From Hymenobacter aranciens (GTDB lineage Bacteria > Bacteroidota > Bacteroidia > Cytophagales > Hymenobacteraceae): 64,000 nt of DNA. Position 1 is the stretch's first letter. Each line of letters opens with the position of its first letter. A program made the translations under genes and the position numbers. The notes beneath the pieces were generated by a model. That model ran no database searches. It was not told where the DNA came from and saw only the letters and a list, made by a program, of their open reading frames with translations. The stretch covers positions 293,631 through 357,630 of the forward strand of contig NZ_JAUQSY010000006.1 in NCBI RefSeq assembly GCF_030580865.1, given 5' to 3'. Below, piece after piece: positions 39,124 through 49,700 of the stretch.

Positions 39124-40830
39124 ATGAAGCACCACTACTTCTACCGTTCGCTGGCCACAGTAGGGCTGCTGCTCACCGTCGTGGGCTTCAGTGGGGCCCA
39201 GGCGCCGGTTATCACCGCGGTGGTGCCGATGGCCAATGCTGGCAGCGTAGCTCCCACGGCCCCGCTCACGGTCAGCTTCAGCCAGCCGCTGGCGGCGGGG
39301 TCGGCGGCAGCCCTCCAGGTATTCAGCAGCCAGCGCGGGGGGCTGCGCACCCGGGCGGTGCCGGCCACGGTGAGCGGCAACACGCTCAGCTTTGCGCCCA
39401 CGGCCTTTTCTTACCAGCCCGGCGAGGTGGTGCAGTATAGCGTGACCACTGCTGCGGCCAGCAGCAGCGGAGCCCTGGCCCGCCCGCAGGTGGGCCGGTT
39501 CGCGGTGGCCACGGGCGGCACCGGTGCGGGTTACTTTGCGCCCGCAGCGGCCACTGCTGTAGGCAACCAGCCGCAAGGGCTGGCCGTGGGCGACCTTGAC
39601 GGGGATGGTGACCAGGACTGCGTGACGGCTAACAACCTCGACAGCAACCTGAGCATATGCCTCAATAATGGCAACGCTGCGTTCGCTGCCGGCGCTACTA
39701 TTGCCCTGCCCGGCCAGCCCTTGGCTGTTGCCCTGGGCGACCTTGATGGGGATGGCGACCTCGACCTGGTGACCAGCTACCCGCCCGGGGCGCAGCCGGG
39801 CGGCGTGCAGGTAATGTTTAACAATGGTGCGGGCGTCTTCGGCTCCCCCACCACCGGCCGGCTGGGCAATGTATCAGCTTATCCGCTGACCCTGGCTTTG
39901 GGCGATGTGGATGGCGATGGCGACCTTGATGTGCTACTGGCCGATAGCCAGGTTCAGGCGCTGAGCGTGCTGCTCAACAATGGGGCGGGGAGCTTCGCCG
40001 CAGCAGCCACGAACATTCGGATGTGGAATCCGCCGTTTGGGCTGGTCGTGGGCGATTTCGACAACGATGGCGACCTGGATGCCGCTATGTCGGCGGGTAA
40101 TGGAGCCTATGAAATTGTCTTACTGCTCAACGATGGCCGGGGCGGGTTTCAGGTCGGCAGCACCTTGCCAACGCCCGGCGGCAGCTACCGGGTGCTGGCC
40201 GACGACCTTGACGGCGACGGCGACCTCGACCTGGTGAGTACCAACTATTTTCAGGCCATTGTGCACTTCAACGACGGTACCGGCCAGTTTGCGGCGCCCG
40301 TGCGGCTGACCTTGGCGGCCACCAACAACCTGGTGGTGGCTGATGTGGACCACGATGGCGACTCTGACCTTGTTACCATCAGCCAGAATAGCAGCAGCAT
40401 CACCGTGCTGCTCAACAATGGCAGTGGCAGCTTTCAGGCTGGCCCCAGTGTCTTCGGGCGTCATGGGGTAATGCAGGTGCTGGCTGGCGATGCCGACGGC
40501 GATGGCGACCTTGATTTATTTTATACCACTAATACCCCCGTCAGCGAAGTACACCTGTTGCTGAACGGGCCTCGGCCGGGCCTGGGCACTACCGCCACCG
40601 CCGCCGCTGCCAACTGGCGGCTCACCCCCAACCCAGCCACCAGCAGCTGCCTGCTAACCGGCGTGACTTCCCACGCCCCCGTGCAGCTGCTCGACGCCTT
40701 GGGCCGCTCCGTGCTCATGGCCACGGCCGATGCTGCCGGCACGGCCCGCCTCGCGCTGCCCGCCGGGCTGGCCCCCGGCCTCTACCTGGTGCGCAGCGGC
40801 GGCCGCAGCCAGCGCCTGCTGGTGGAGTAG
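39124..40830 (+). CDS. VCBS/FG-GAP repeat surface protein with T9SS sorting domain (paralogue 2)
   Basis: The 568-residue product has a signal peptide ([18 protein letters not shown]) and the same Ig-like opening as the first paralogue ([27 protein letters not shown]). About seven calcium-loop repeats follow (for example [64 protein letters not shown]). The end is a T9SS type A sorting domain ([16 protein letters not shown] ... [17 protein letters not shown]). Unlike paralogue 1 it lacks the IPT/TIG domain before the sorting region. Its last 76 bp are identical to the last 76 bp of the next gene. Start 39124 was chosen because the promoter box lies upstream of it. Confidence 0.88.
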   Translation: MKHHYFYRSLATVGLLLTVVGFSGAQAPVITAVVPMANAGSVAPTAPLTVSFSQPLAAGSAAALQVFSSQRGGLRTRAVPATVSGNTLSFAPTAFSYQPGEVVQYSVTTAAASSSGALARPQVGRFAVATGGTGAGYFAPAAATAVGNQPQGLAVGDLDGDGDQDCVTANNLDSNLSICLNNGNAAFAAGATIALPGQPLAVALGDLDGDGDLDLVTSYPPGAQPGGVQVMFNNGAGVFGSPTTGRLGNVSAYPLTLALGDVDGDGDLDVLLADSQVQALSVLLNNGAGSFAAAATNIRMWNPPFGLVVGDFDNDGDLDAAMSAGNGAYEIVLLLNDGRGGFQVGSTLPTPGGSYRVLADDLDGDGDLDLVSTNYFQAIVHFNDGTGQFAAPVRLTLAATNNLVVADVDHDGDSDLVTISQNSSSITVLLNNGSGSFQAGPSVFGRHGVMQVLAGDADGDGDLDLFYTTNTPVSEVHLLLNGPRPGLGTTATAAAANWRLTPNPATSSCLLTGVTSHAPVQLLDALGRSVLMATADAAGTARLALPAGLAPGLYLVRSGGRSQRLLVE

Positions 40831-41026
40831 CGCAGTTTGGTATGGAAGCAAGCACTTTGCAGCGAGCGGGTGCTTGGCGCCAAAGGCGCTGCGCGATGTA
40901 CTTCAGGTGGCTGAGTGACACCCTGAGCCTTTCGTGCAACGTTTTGGGGTAGGTGGCGGTCACCCGGCAGGCCGGCAGCTGGGTAAGAGCGGGCCGTCTT
41001 TTCTTACTCACCATCTCCTTCACGCT

Positions 41027-42826
41027 ATGTTTCCTCTTTTTACTCCTTCCCGTTTGCTGGCCGTTGGGCTGCTGGTAACTGCTGCCGGTTCGGTAGCCGC
41101 GCAGGGCCCGGTTATTCTGTGGACTAATCCCCGGGCAAATGCCCTGACCGCCTTTCGTACCACCGGGCCCTACATCAATTTCAACCAGGCGCTGCTGCCG
41201 GGGGTGACCGATGGCCTCCAGGTATTCAGCCAGCAGCACGGCGGCCGGCGCACCCACCGCACCCCAGCGGTACAAGGCGGGCACTCGCTCCGGTTTACGC
41301 CGGCAGACCGGCCCTACCTGCCCGGCGAAACCTTGCAGTACAGCCTGACCACGGCCGTGGCCAACGCTACCGGCCCGTTGCCGGCGGGCCGCATCGGGCA
41401 GTTTACCACGGCCGTGGGCGGCACCGGGCGGGGCACGGCCTGGGCCGCGTCGGAGCTCGCGGCAGGCTTTGCCCCCCGCAGCCTGACCGTGGGCGACGTG
41501 GACGGCGACGGCGACCTCGACCTGCTGACCACCACCGGCGTGGTGAACGTGAGCCTGAACGGCGGCGACAACAGCGGCTCCAACACCGCCCGCTTCAGCA
41601 ATGGCCAAACCGTGGTGGTGGGCAGCTCCCCCAGCGCCGTGCTGCTGGCCGATATCGACAACGACGGCGACCTGGACCTGCTGACGGCCAACGCTACCAC
41701 CAACGGCACCGTGAGCGTGCGCCTGAACGGCGGCAACGCCAGCGGCTCGGGCACCGGCATCTTTAGCGGCACGCAGGAGGTGCTGGTGGGCGCCATGCCC
41801 AGCGACCTGGCCGTGGGCGACGTGGACGGCGACGGCGACCTCGACCTGGTGACGCCGCACTACGTGAGCAACACCGTGAGTGTGCGCCTGAATGGCGCGC
41901 CCAACCTGCCCAACACGGTGGGCAGCTTCGGGGGTGGCCGCCAGGTGGCCGTGGACGCGGGCCCCGAGCGCGTGGCCCTGGCCGACGTGGACAGTGACGG
42001 CGACCTCGACCTGCTGACCAGCAATACGGTAAGCAATACCCTGAGCGTGCGCCTGAATGGCGGCGACGCCAGTGGCTCCAACGACGCCCAGTTTACCAAC
42101 GGCTACGACCTGCCCCTGACCGGGCAGGTGACGGGCTTTACCGTGGGCGATGTGAATGCCGACAGCCACCTCGACTTGGTCGTGTTGAATGCGGCCCGTG
42201 ATGCCAGCACGGCCACCGTGTACCTGAACGCCGGCGCGCTGGCCAGCCCGACCGCGCACTTCGCCCGCGGGCAGGTGCTGCCCCTGGCCAACGGCCCATC
42301 GGCCGTGCAGCTGGGCGACCTGGATGCTGATGGTGACCTCGACCTGGTGACCACCCACGGCGATGGCCCGAGTGGCAGCGTAGCGGTGCATCTGAACGGG
42401 GGCAACCCCACCGGCAGCAGCCCCTACACGTTTGTTAACGGCCCGACCCTTGCCACCGGCAGCGGCCCCTACGACCTGGCCCTGGCCGATATGGACGGCG
42501 ACGACGACCTCGACCTGCTCACGGCCAACTACGCCGGCACCACCGCCAGCCTGCGCCTCAACGGCGGCACGGTGCTGGCCACCACGCCCCGCCAGCTGCC
42601 CGATTTTGCTCTGGCCCCTAACCCCAGCTCCGGCGCTACTCCCGTGCGCACCACCGGCCTGGCCGGCGCCGCTCCCGTCACCGTGCTCGACGCCCTGGGC
42701 CGCCCCGTGCTGCACACCACCGCCGATGCCGCCGGCACGGCCACACTCCGGCTGCCCGCCGGGCTGGCCCCCGGCCTCTACCTGGTGCGCAGCGGCGGCC
42801 GCAGCCAGCGCCTGCTGGTGGAGTAG
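41027..42826 (+). CDS. VCBS/FG-GAP repeat surface protein with T9SS sorting domain (paralogue 3)
   Basis: The 599-residue product has a signal peptide (LLAVGLLVTAAGSVAAQ), an Ig-like opening (VILWTNPRANALTAFRTTGPYINFNQALL) and seven or eight VCBS units. The units contain [49 protein letters not shown] and ADVDSDGDLDLLTSNT, with the linking phrase SVRLNGG recurring after each loop. It ends in a T9SS type A sorting domain (FALAPNPSSGATPV ... GLYLVRSGG). A GTG-initiated extension to 40934 would remove the clean signal peptide. The 3' 76 bp match paralogue 2 exactly. A convergent terminator follows at 42876-42907. Confidence 0.88.
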   Translation: MFPLFTPSRLLAVGLLVTAAGSVAAQGPVILWTNPRANALTAFRTTGPYINFNQALLPGVTDGLQVFSQQHGGRRTHRTPAVQGGHSLRFTPADRPYLPGETLQYSLTTAVANATGPLPAGRIGQFTTAVGGTGRGTAWAASELAAGFAPRSLTVGDVDGDGDLDLLTTTGVVNVSLNGGDNSGSNTARFSNGQTVVVGSSPSAVLLADIDNDGDLDLLTANATTNGTVSVRLNGGNASGSGTGIFSGTQEVLVGAMPSDLAVGDVDGDGDLDLVTPHYVSNTVSVRLNGAPNLPNTVGSFGGGRQVAVDAGPERVALADVDSDGDLDLLTSNTVSNTLSVRLNGGDASGSNDAQFTNGYDLPLTGQVTGFTVGDVNADSHLDLVVLNAARDASTATVYLNAGALASPTAHFARGQVLPLANGPSAVQLGDLDADGDLDLVTTHGDGPSGSVAVHLNGGNPTGSSPYTFVNGPTLATGSGPYDLALADMDGDDDLDLLTANYAGTTASLRLNGGTVLATTPRQLPDFALAPNPSSGATPVRTTGLAGAAPVTVLDALGRPVLHTTADAAGTATLRLPAGLAPGLYLVRSGGRSQRLLVE

Positions 42827-42875
42827 GGTATGCTGCCGGCGCAGGCCGGGCCCGCACATGGTTATCAGCCAGCAA

Positions 42876-42907
42876 AAAACCCCGCCTGGATATTCAGGCG
42901 GGGTTTT
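42876..42907. terminator. Bidirectional terminator between convergent surface-protein genes
   Basis: Perfect 13-bp arms (42876-42888 and 42895-42907) with a 6-nt loop, flanked by A and T tracts. It serves the plus gene ending at 42826 and the minus gene ending at 42953. Confidence 0.9.
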
Positions 42908-42952
42908 GTCGTTATTCCGGCAATCAGTAGAGGGCAGCGCGCCCGGGCGCGC

Positions 42953-45271
42953 CTACTCCACGGCCAGGCGGGTGGTGGCGGTTTCGGCACCGGCCTGCAC
43001 CCGCACGGTGTAGAGGCCGGCGGCCAGGGCCGCCACGGCCACCGGCGCCTGGGTGCCGGCGGGCGCAAGGGCGATGGACTGGCTGAGCACGGTCTGGCCC
43101 AGCGCGTTGAGCAGCGTGAGCTGGGCGGTGCGGGTGGCGCCCAGGGCGGGCAGACTTAGCGTGAAGGTGCGGTGGGTGGGGTTGGGGAACACGCTGACCA
43201 CACCGCCGGCCAGGGCCGCCCGGGTGGCCGTGCCCAGCACCGTATCGAAGGTGGTGGTGAGCGGCACGGAGGTAGCCCCGCCGGGGTAGTTGGCCACGAT
43301 GGTGACGGTGTAGTTGGTGCCCGGCAGCAGGCTGCTCAGCACCAGGGGCAGGGTGCTTACGGTGAACGAGGTAGCCGGGCCGTTCGGGGGCGTGAGGGTC
43401 ACGGTGTAGTTGCTGGCGCCCGCCGCCGGCGTGAAATTGAGGCTGGCGCCGGTGGCGGTGATGTTGCTTACGGTGGCGCCGGTGGGCGCGGGGGCCGGGG
43501 TGGTGAAGGTGGTGGTGGCGGCCGTCGAGGTCTGGCCGCCGGCGCAGGTCGTCGTCACGCTGACGGTGTAGGTGGTGCCGGCGCGCAGTCCGCTCAGGCT
43601 CACGGGCGAGCCGCTGGCCGTGCTGACGGTGGCCGTGCCCCCGGCGGGCGTCAGGCGCACGGTGTAGGCGCTGGCCCCGGCGGCGGGCGCGAAGGTGAGC
43701 GTGGCGCCGGTGGCCGTGGTGCCGCCCACGCTCAGGCCCGCGACGGGCGGACAGACGGGGGCCGCCGTGCCGCTCACGCAGATGGTGAAGGGGCCGTCAT
43801 CGACGAGGCGAAAGGAATACACGCGCACGTAGTAGGTGGTGCCCACGGTGAGGCCCGCCAGCGTCGCGGTTTCGGTGCCGCCGGCGGCGGTGGCATCGGC
43901 GCAGCCGATGTTGGTGCCGGGGCAGGTGCCCGCGCGCACGTCTATCACGGCATCGACGCCGGTGCCGGGCACCACCGTCACGTTGTGGCTGGTGCCGGTG
44001 GCCGTGAACTTATACCATACGTCGTCGTCGGCCGTGCCCGAAACGCTGCCGCAGCGGATGGCCGGCAAGCTCTGGGTGGCGCCCACGGTGGTGCCGGCGG
44101 TGGGGCTGGCGCACCCGCCCGGCGTCAGCTGAATGGCGCCGGCGCACTCATCGTTGGCGAGGCCGGACGCGGCGGCCGTGGTGAAGCTGACGAGGCCGGG
44201 GGCCGAGGTAGTGCCGCCCGCGCAGTTCGTCACGATGCTCACGCTGTAGGCGGTGTTGGCCGTGAGGCCGGTCAGGCTCACCGGCGAGGTGGTCACGGTC
44301 TGGCTGAAGGCGGTGGTACCGTTGGGGGCCGTCACCACCACATTGTAGCTGCTGGCCCCGCTTACGGGCGCAAACGTGAGCTGGGCCGCGGTGGCCGTGA
44401 TGCTGCCCACGCTGCCCGTGGTGGCCGCGCAAGTGGCAGCCCGGGGCTCAAAGCGGAACGTGCGGCCGCGGTCGGGGCCGTAGCCCAGGCGGAAGTTGAA
44501 ATTGGTGCCGCTGTACGTGCCCTGGAAAAACACCGCGCTGCTCCAGGGGTCGTTGATGAGAAACTTGCGGGCCAGGATGTCTTCGTTGCTGCTCAGGCCC
44601 TTGATGCCCACCACCGCCGGGCGCGAGGCCGGCGGGTTGTTGGTGTAGGAAGCGAAGCTGTAGGCAAACTCGATGGCGTTGCTGGTTTCGTAGAGGCGCA
44701 CCTGAAACTCGAAGCTGCCGAACTGGCTTTGGTTGGTGGCGCCCGGGCGGTCGGTCACGTTTTTCCACTGCACGGTGCAGACGCGGTTGGGGGCCGTGCC
44801 GGTGGTAGCCACCCGGTATTCGGGCGGCACGGCGTTGGTGGCGGTGCTGGCCTGCAGGTCGAAGTTGAAGGGGGCCAGCAGGTTCACATCGTCCGGGCTG
44901 AGGCTGGTGATGGGGTCGACGCCCGCGCGCTGCACCTCGAACGTGGGGTAGAGGTTGGCCACCGAGGGCGCGCTGCTGCCGAGGCGCATAATGCCGTTGG
45001 TGTTCAGCACAAACTGCGTGAACGTGGTGCCGTTGTAGAAAAACGGGAACCCAATGTTCTGCGGGGCCGAGTTGGCGTTGTCGGTGTTGCTGGTGCTGAT
45101 GACGGTGCCGCCGCTGATGGAGGCGTAAAAGCCGGCCGTGTTGGTGGCCTGTGCCGGGTAGTAGTTCCAGGCCTGGGCCTGGGCCGCCGGAGCGGCGCCC
45201 AGCCCACCCAGCAGGCCGAGGGCCAGGGCCCAGCCCCGGGTGCGCCCCGCAGAAAGTAAACGAGTAATCAT
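42953..45271 (-). CDS. T9SS-secreted surface protein with fibronectin type III domains
   Basis: The 772-residue product has a signal peptide (ALALGLLGGLGAAPAAQAQA) and an N-terminal beta-sandwich (about 30-285, NIGFPFFYNGTTFTQFVLNTNGIMRLG) like that of the 8537 protein. FnIII units recur (VGSITATAAQLTFAPVSGASSYNVVVT; GLSVGGTTATGATLTFAPAAGASAYTVRLT; VSNITATGASLNFTPAAGASNYTVTLT), with a pre-peptidase C-terminal-like segment between them (about 375-500, DDVWYKFTATGTSHNVTVVPG). A T9SS type A sorting domain ends it (VSVFPNPTHRTFTL ... GLYTVRVQ). An adhesion or matrix role is inferred. A convergent terminator shared with the neighbouring gene lies downstream. Confidence 0.86.
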   Translation of the reverse strand: MITRLLSAGRTRGWALALGLLGGLGAAPAAQAQAWNYYPAQATNTAGFYASISGGTVISTSNTDNANSAPQNIGFPFFYNGTTFTQFVLNTNGIMRLGSSAPSVANLYPTFEVQRAGVDPITSLSPDDVNLLAPFNFDLQASTATNAVPPEYRVATTGTAPNRVCTVQWKNVTDRPGATNQSQFGSFEFQVRLYETSNAIEFAYSFASYTNNPPASRPAVVGIKGLSSNEDILARKFLINDPWSSAVFFQGTYSGTNFNFRLGYGPDRGRTFRFEPRAATCAATTGSVGSITATAAQLTFAPVSGASSYNVVVTAPNGTTAFSQTVTTSPVSLTGLTANTAYSVSIVTNCAGGTTSAPGLVSFTTAAASGLANDECAGAIQLTPGGCASPTAGTTVGATQSLPAIRCGSVSGTADDDVWYKFTATGTSHNVTVVPGTGVDAVIDVRAGTCPGTNIGCADATAAGGTETATLAGLTVGTTYYVRVYSFRLVDDGPFTICVSGTAAPVCPPVAGLSVGGTTATGATLTFAPAAGASAYTVRLTPAGGTATVSTASGSPVSLSGLRAGTTYTVSVTTTCAGGQTSTAATTTFTTPAPAPTGATVSNITATGASLNFTPAAGASNYTVTLTPPNGPATSFTVSTLPLVLSSLLPGTNYTVTIVANYPGGATSVPLTTTFDTVLGTATRAALAGGVVSVFPNPTHRTFTLSLPALGATRTAQLTLLNALGQTVLSQSIALAPAGTQAPVAVAALAAGLYTVRVQAGAETATTRLAVE

Positions 45272-45985
45272 AGTAGCAGAAGGAAAGAAAAAAATGGCCG
45301 TTTGCCGGTTGACTTAGCCAGTGTAAAAGCCGGCAAGGTAGCGCAAAATGGCGTTTCCAGTACGCAGAAGCCCAAAATACTGGAATAGCAGCCCTGCGCT
45401 AACGGCCGGAGCGGCCGCCTACCTTGCGCCGTTGGCAGCAGTTTGCCGGCGGGCATTGGCAGCATTCAGGCGAGTTTCAGCGGCAATGGCGCGGAGCTTC
45501 GCGGTGGCGGCGCGGGACTTCGCGGTGGCGGCGCGGGGCTTCGCGGCGACGGCGCGAAATCCCGCGCCGCCGGTGCTAAAACTTGCACTTCCGTCGCAAC
45601 TGCCCGCGCAGTGCTTACCATACACGTTGGGCAGCAGCGGGAGGAGTATCGGCGTGGTGCGGATTCTCATTTCGGGACGGCTACAGCCCGGCTTGCAGTC
45701 ACCGAATTGCACATTGCCCGGGCCAAGACCGGTGAAAGGGGCGCCAGGGCTGGCCCTGACAGCCTTATTCCTATTTTTCCAGCATTGGGACAATTTTCCC
45801 ATAATGAGCCGGATAACTACCGTAGAAACGGCCTTTTGCCAGGGTTGAAAAACTTTTTTCAGGGGCCCAGCCTCGCTGGCGCCAGCAGGAAGGGGGTTTT
45901 CGACCGTTACGCGCCCTCTAAAGCAGCTAACTGGCACAGCGCTTGATAGCTGCCGGGCAACCCTTCATCTTAACTTCTTTTTTAC
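45272..45985. other. Gene-poor intergenic region with tandem repeats
   Basis: No convincing gene is present. Open frames on both strands here (for example minus 45937-45419 and plus 45443-45946) are low-complexity and lack family motifs. The region holds a 21-bp tandem repeat (45487-45560) and AT-rich sequence before the next gene. A short decayed gene or non-coding RNA cannot be excluded. Confidence 0.6.
45487..45560. repeat. 21-bp tandem repeat, about 3.5 copies
   Basis: Units start near 45487, 45508, 45529 and 45550 (partial). The core is GGCGCGG followed by CTTCGCGG. Copies differ at a few positions. Confidence 0.8.
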
Positions 45986-46618
45986 ATGAACCAGGACTGG
46001 TTACCCTCTCAGGATGCAAAGCTGTTTGCGTTCTACACCAACTTTGTGGCCAACATCGACGCGGCCACCGACGCCCTCAAGCTGCCGGCCAGCACGTTTG
46101 CAGTGGCCAAAGAAGCCGCCCAAAACTGGCTGGACTGCTACATCGTGCGCCGCGACGCCCAAAAAGTGCTCAACGACGCGCAGGAAGCCTGCCTGACGCA
46201 GGCGCCCCTGACCGAGAAAGCCATTCGGGCGGCCGCCAAGCAAATCAAGAGCATCATCAACGTGCCCACCAAGGTGCTGACCAGCCTGGAACTGACCAGT
46301 AGCGGCGAGGCCCCGCAGGAGCGCGCCGCCGCCCAGGCCCCAGTGCTCAAAGTGACGGTAGAGTTGGGCCTGGTGGTGCTGAAGTACGTCAAGCACGGCC
46401 ACCAGATGCTCGACCTCTACGGCTGCCGCACCGGCGAAACCGAGTTTACCAAAATCGACCGCTTTAGCCTCAACCGCATCGAGGACCGCCGCCCCAACCG
46501 GGTGCCCGGCCAGCCCGAGCAGCGCGACTACTACGCCGTGTTTGTGGACAAGGACCAGCAGGTGGGCGAGCAGAGCGCCACGGTGAGCGTGGTGGTGGGC
46601 TCGCGGCCCGGGCAGTAG
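45986..46618 (+). CDS. Hypothetical protein, helical N-terminus plus beta-sandwich-like C-terminus
   Basis: The 210-residue protein has no signal peptide. Residues 1-105 are strongly helical (WLPSQDAKLFAFYTNFVANIDAATDAL; LTEKAIRAAAKQIKSIINVPTKVL). From about 120 the sequence becomes strand-like (VELGLVVLKYVKHGHQMLDLYGC ... FTKIDRFSLNRIEDRRP ... YYAVFVDKDQQVGEQSATVSVVV), ending in an Ig-like or FnIII-like fold. It resembles a Bacteroidota family of about 200 residues that pairs a helical bundle with an Ig-like end; the function of that family is unknown to me. A hairpin at 46666-46698 lies downstream and overlaps the promoter of the next gene. Confidence 0.7.
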   Translation: MNQDWLPSQDAKLFAFYTNFVANIDAATDALKLPASTFAVAKEAAQNWLDCYIVRRDAQKVLNDAQEACLTQAPLTEKAIRAAAKQIKSIINVPTKVLTSLELTSSGEAPQERAAAQAPVLKVTVELGLVVLKYVKHGHQMLDLYGCRTGETEFTKIDRFSLNRIEDRRPNRVPGQPEQRDYYAVFVDKDQQVGEQSATVSVVVGSRPGQ

Positions 46619-46665
46619 GGCGCGGCGGGGTTTAGCGCCCGGCAACAAAACCAAGAGAAAAAGAC

Positions 46666-46698
46666 GCAGGCCAGTAGCTTACCCAGCGACTGGCCTGC
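46666..46698 (+). terminator. Terminator-like hairpin after the 45986 gene
   Basis: Perfect 10-bp arms (46666-46675 and 46689-46698) with a 13-nt loop. TACTTTTG at 46700-46707 follows at once, so a terminator and a promoter box adjoin. Confidence 0.65.
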
Positions 46699-46699
46699 T

Positions 46700-46707
46700 T
46701 ACTTTTG
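46700..46707 (+). promoter_or_regulatory. -7 box upstream of the 1777-residue surface protein gene
   Basis: TACTTTTG matches TAnnTTTG and lies 43 nt upstream of ATG 46751. No good -33 TTTG is visible at the expected spacing. Confidence 0.5.
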
Positions 46708-46750
46708 TCGCCTTATCACTCACACCTTATTTTCTTTCAATTTTTCGCCG

Positions 46751-49700
46751 ATGAGAAATCCGCTACACCTGCTGGCCCTGCTGGTCTTGTTATTAATTGG
46801 CCGCCCCGTCTGGGCCAGTACCCCGCCCACCGCCGGCCGCCCCCTGGCCGAGGCCCTGAACGCCGACGGCACCCTGAAACCCGGGATGGCCGGGTCGTTC
46901 GACCCCAAGGGGTATGAGCTGGTGGACGTGGCCGGGAGCCGGCAGCCGCAGTTCCGGCCCGTGAGTGCCAAGCGCACGCAGGGCGCGGGCGACGAGAAGT
47001 GGCGAAATGGGTTTGACCTACCGGGTACTAATGGCATCATTCGAGCCATGGTTCGGGTGGGCTCGGTGTTATACTTGGGCGGTGACTTCACCATTGCGGG
47101 CAATGTGGTTGCCAACCGCATTGCCCGCTGGGATGGTACGGCCTGGGGCACGCTGGGCACTGGCTTCAACGGCACGGTGCACGCGCTGGCCGTGGGAAGC
47201 ACCGGCAACTTGTATGCCGGGGGCGAGTTCACTACCGCCGGGGGCACGGCGGCTAACCGTATTGCCAGCTGGAACGGCACAGCCTGGAGCACACTGGGAA
47301 GCGGGGTCGACGGCCCCGTGTATGCCGTGGCCAGCAGCGGCGGCACGCTGTATGCCGGCGGCAGCTTTGCTACGGCTGGTGGCACCGCCGCCAGCCAGAT
47401 AGCCAGCTGGAATGGGACCACCTGGAACTCCTTGGGCACGGGCATGAATGGTAGTGTGCGCGCCTTGGCAGTGAACAGTAGCGGCCTGCTCTATGCCGGG
47501 GGCGAGTTTACCACGGCCGGTGGGGCCACCGCCAACCGGATAGCCAGCTGGAATGGCACCACCTGGAGCACGCTGGGGAGCGGCTTTTCTTACTACAATG
47601 ACCCCTTGTGTTCCATCTATACCCTAGCTGTTACGAGCAACGGCACCTTGTACGCCGGCGGTTTCTTCTCAACCGCCGGGGGCACCACCGCCGCCGCAAT
47701 AGCCAGCTGGAATGGCACGAGCTGGAGTGCGCTGGGTAATGCGAGCGGTGTCGTGTATGCCCTGACGGTGGATGGAAATAACAACGTGTATGTGGGAGGC
47801 GCTGGGTTCTCAACCGGACTCTCAAGTGGCTTCAATGCTTCCGCGCAGGTTGGCCGTTGGAACGGCACCAGCTGGAGCCTTCGAGGCGGAAATGCCCTTA
47901 ACGATATTAAGGCGCTGGCCTTGGACGCCAGTGGCAACCTGTATGCCGGGGGCGAAATGAGAAGCATTCAAAACCCCTACTCTGACCGAAATATCTACCT
48001 GCCGTTTCTTGCCCGCTGGAATGGAACCACCTGGGGGCCGGTCGGGCCGGGCGTCAGCAGCCAGGTGCGGATGATGGTGCTCGACGGCACTGGGGGCGTG
48101 TACATCGGCGGCGAATTCACTACTGTGGGCGGCATTGCGGCTAGTCACGTAGCGCGCTGGAACGGCACCGCTTGGAGTGCGCTGGGCCTGGGCGTGAACG
48201 ATGATGTGGTCGGTATGGCTCTGGATGCCAGTGGCAACTTGTATGTGGGAGGAAGATTCACCGAAGCCGGTGGTAGTCCTGCGTACTGCATAGCCCGCTG
48301 GAATGGCAGCACTTGGAGCGAGGTAGGCACGGGCTTGGCTGGCACCGTGGCTACTATTCTCATCGCTGGCAATACTATTTATGCCGGAGGCAGCTTCACG
48401 ATGGCTAATGGAGCTTCGGCTAACCACGTAGCCCGCTGGGATGGCACTTCCTGGAGCGCGCTGGGCCTGGGGTATACCAACGGCACGAATGCTCCTATCC
48501 TGGCCTTGGCCATGGACAACAGCGGCAACTTGTATGCTGGGGGCGAATTCACGACGGCCGGGGGTCAAACCGCTAACCGGGTAGCCCGCTGGAATGGCCG
48601 TGCCTGGAGCGCCCTGGGCTCGGGCGTCAATAATTTCGTCAATGCCTTGCTATTTGATGCCAGTAACAACCTGTACGTCGCGGGGGGCTTCACGACGGCT
48701 GGCAGCGCCCCGGCCAACCGGATAGCGCGCTGGAATGGCACTACCTGGAGCACACTGGGCACGGGCCTTAATAATGGTGCAACAGACCTGCGGTTTGATA
48801 GTGCAGGCAACCTGTACGTCGTGGGAGGCTTCACCACAGCCGGGGGCGTCCCGGCCAACCGGATAGCGCGCTGGAACGGCACTACCTGGAGCGCCGTAGC
48901 AGGTACCGGAACCAATGAGATTATCTACGCGCTGCAGCTAAACGGCAGCAATGGCCTGTACGTGGGTGGCCGCTTTACGGCAGTCGGCGACGGCAGCAAG
49001 GCCATGGCTTTCTTCGGTGCCTATGATTTTAATGCCGTTGCCCCCACCATCGCCGCCCAAGCCTTTACCCTGCCTGAAAACAGCGCCAATGGCACCGCCG
49101 TGGGCACCGTGCAGGCCACCGGCAGCAGCCTCAGCTACAGCCTCACGGCCGGCAACACCGGCGGGGCCTTCGCCATCAACAGCAGCACCGGCGCCCTCAC
49201 CGTGGCCAATGCCGCCGCCCTCGATTACGAAACCACCCCCAGCTTCGCCCTCACCGTGCAGGTGACGGACGGCACCACGCCCGCCACCGCCACCATCACG
49301 GTGAACCTGACTGACGTGGACGACACGCGCCCTACGGTGAGCATCAGCAGCTCAGCCGGGGCCAACAATGGCAGCACCAGCACCACACCCCTTCCCTTCA
49401 CGGTCACCTTCTCGGAAAGCGTGACGGGCTTCGGGCAGGGAGATGTGACGGTGACCGGCGGCAGCATCGTGCCGGGCAGTCTGACAGTACTAAGCCCCAG
49501 CACCTACACCATCCAAGTGACGCCGACCAGCAGCGGCAGCCCCGTGACGGTGAACGTGGCCGCCAACGTGGCCCAGGACGCGGCCGGCAACGGTAACACG
49601 GCCGCCACGCCCTTCAGCATCACCTACGCCCAGCCGCAGACGGCCGCGCCGGTGGTAACCGCTCCGGCCCACGTGAGCCTGAGCAACGACAACACTCCCA

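Noticed and set aside
40715..42859. 714-codon minus-strand open frame
   Set aside because: Low-complexity His/Gly/Ala text opposite a VCBS gene; a shadow frame.
43172..45259. 695-codon plus-strand open frame, Gly/Arg-rich
   Set aside because: Opposite a well-supported FnIII/T9SS gene; composition is typical of a shadow.
45419..45937. 172-codon minus-strand frame in the 45.3-46.0 kb gap
   Set aside because: No family motif, and half of it is the 21-bp tandem repeat; not supported as a gene.
47090..49020. Regular spaced repeats considered as a CRISPR array
   Set aside because: Repeats are in-frame protein repeats of about 144 bp with no unique spacers.
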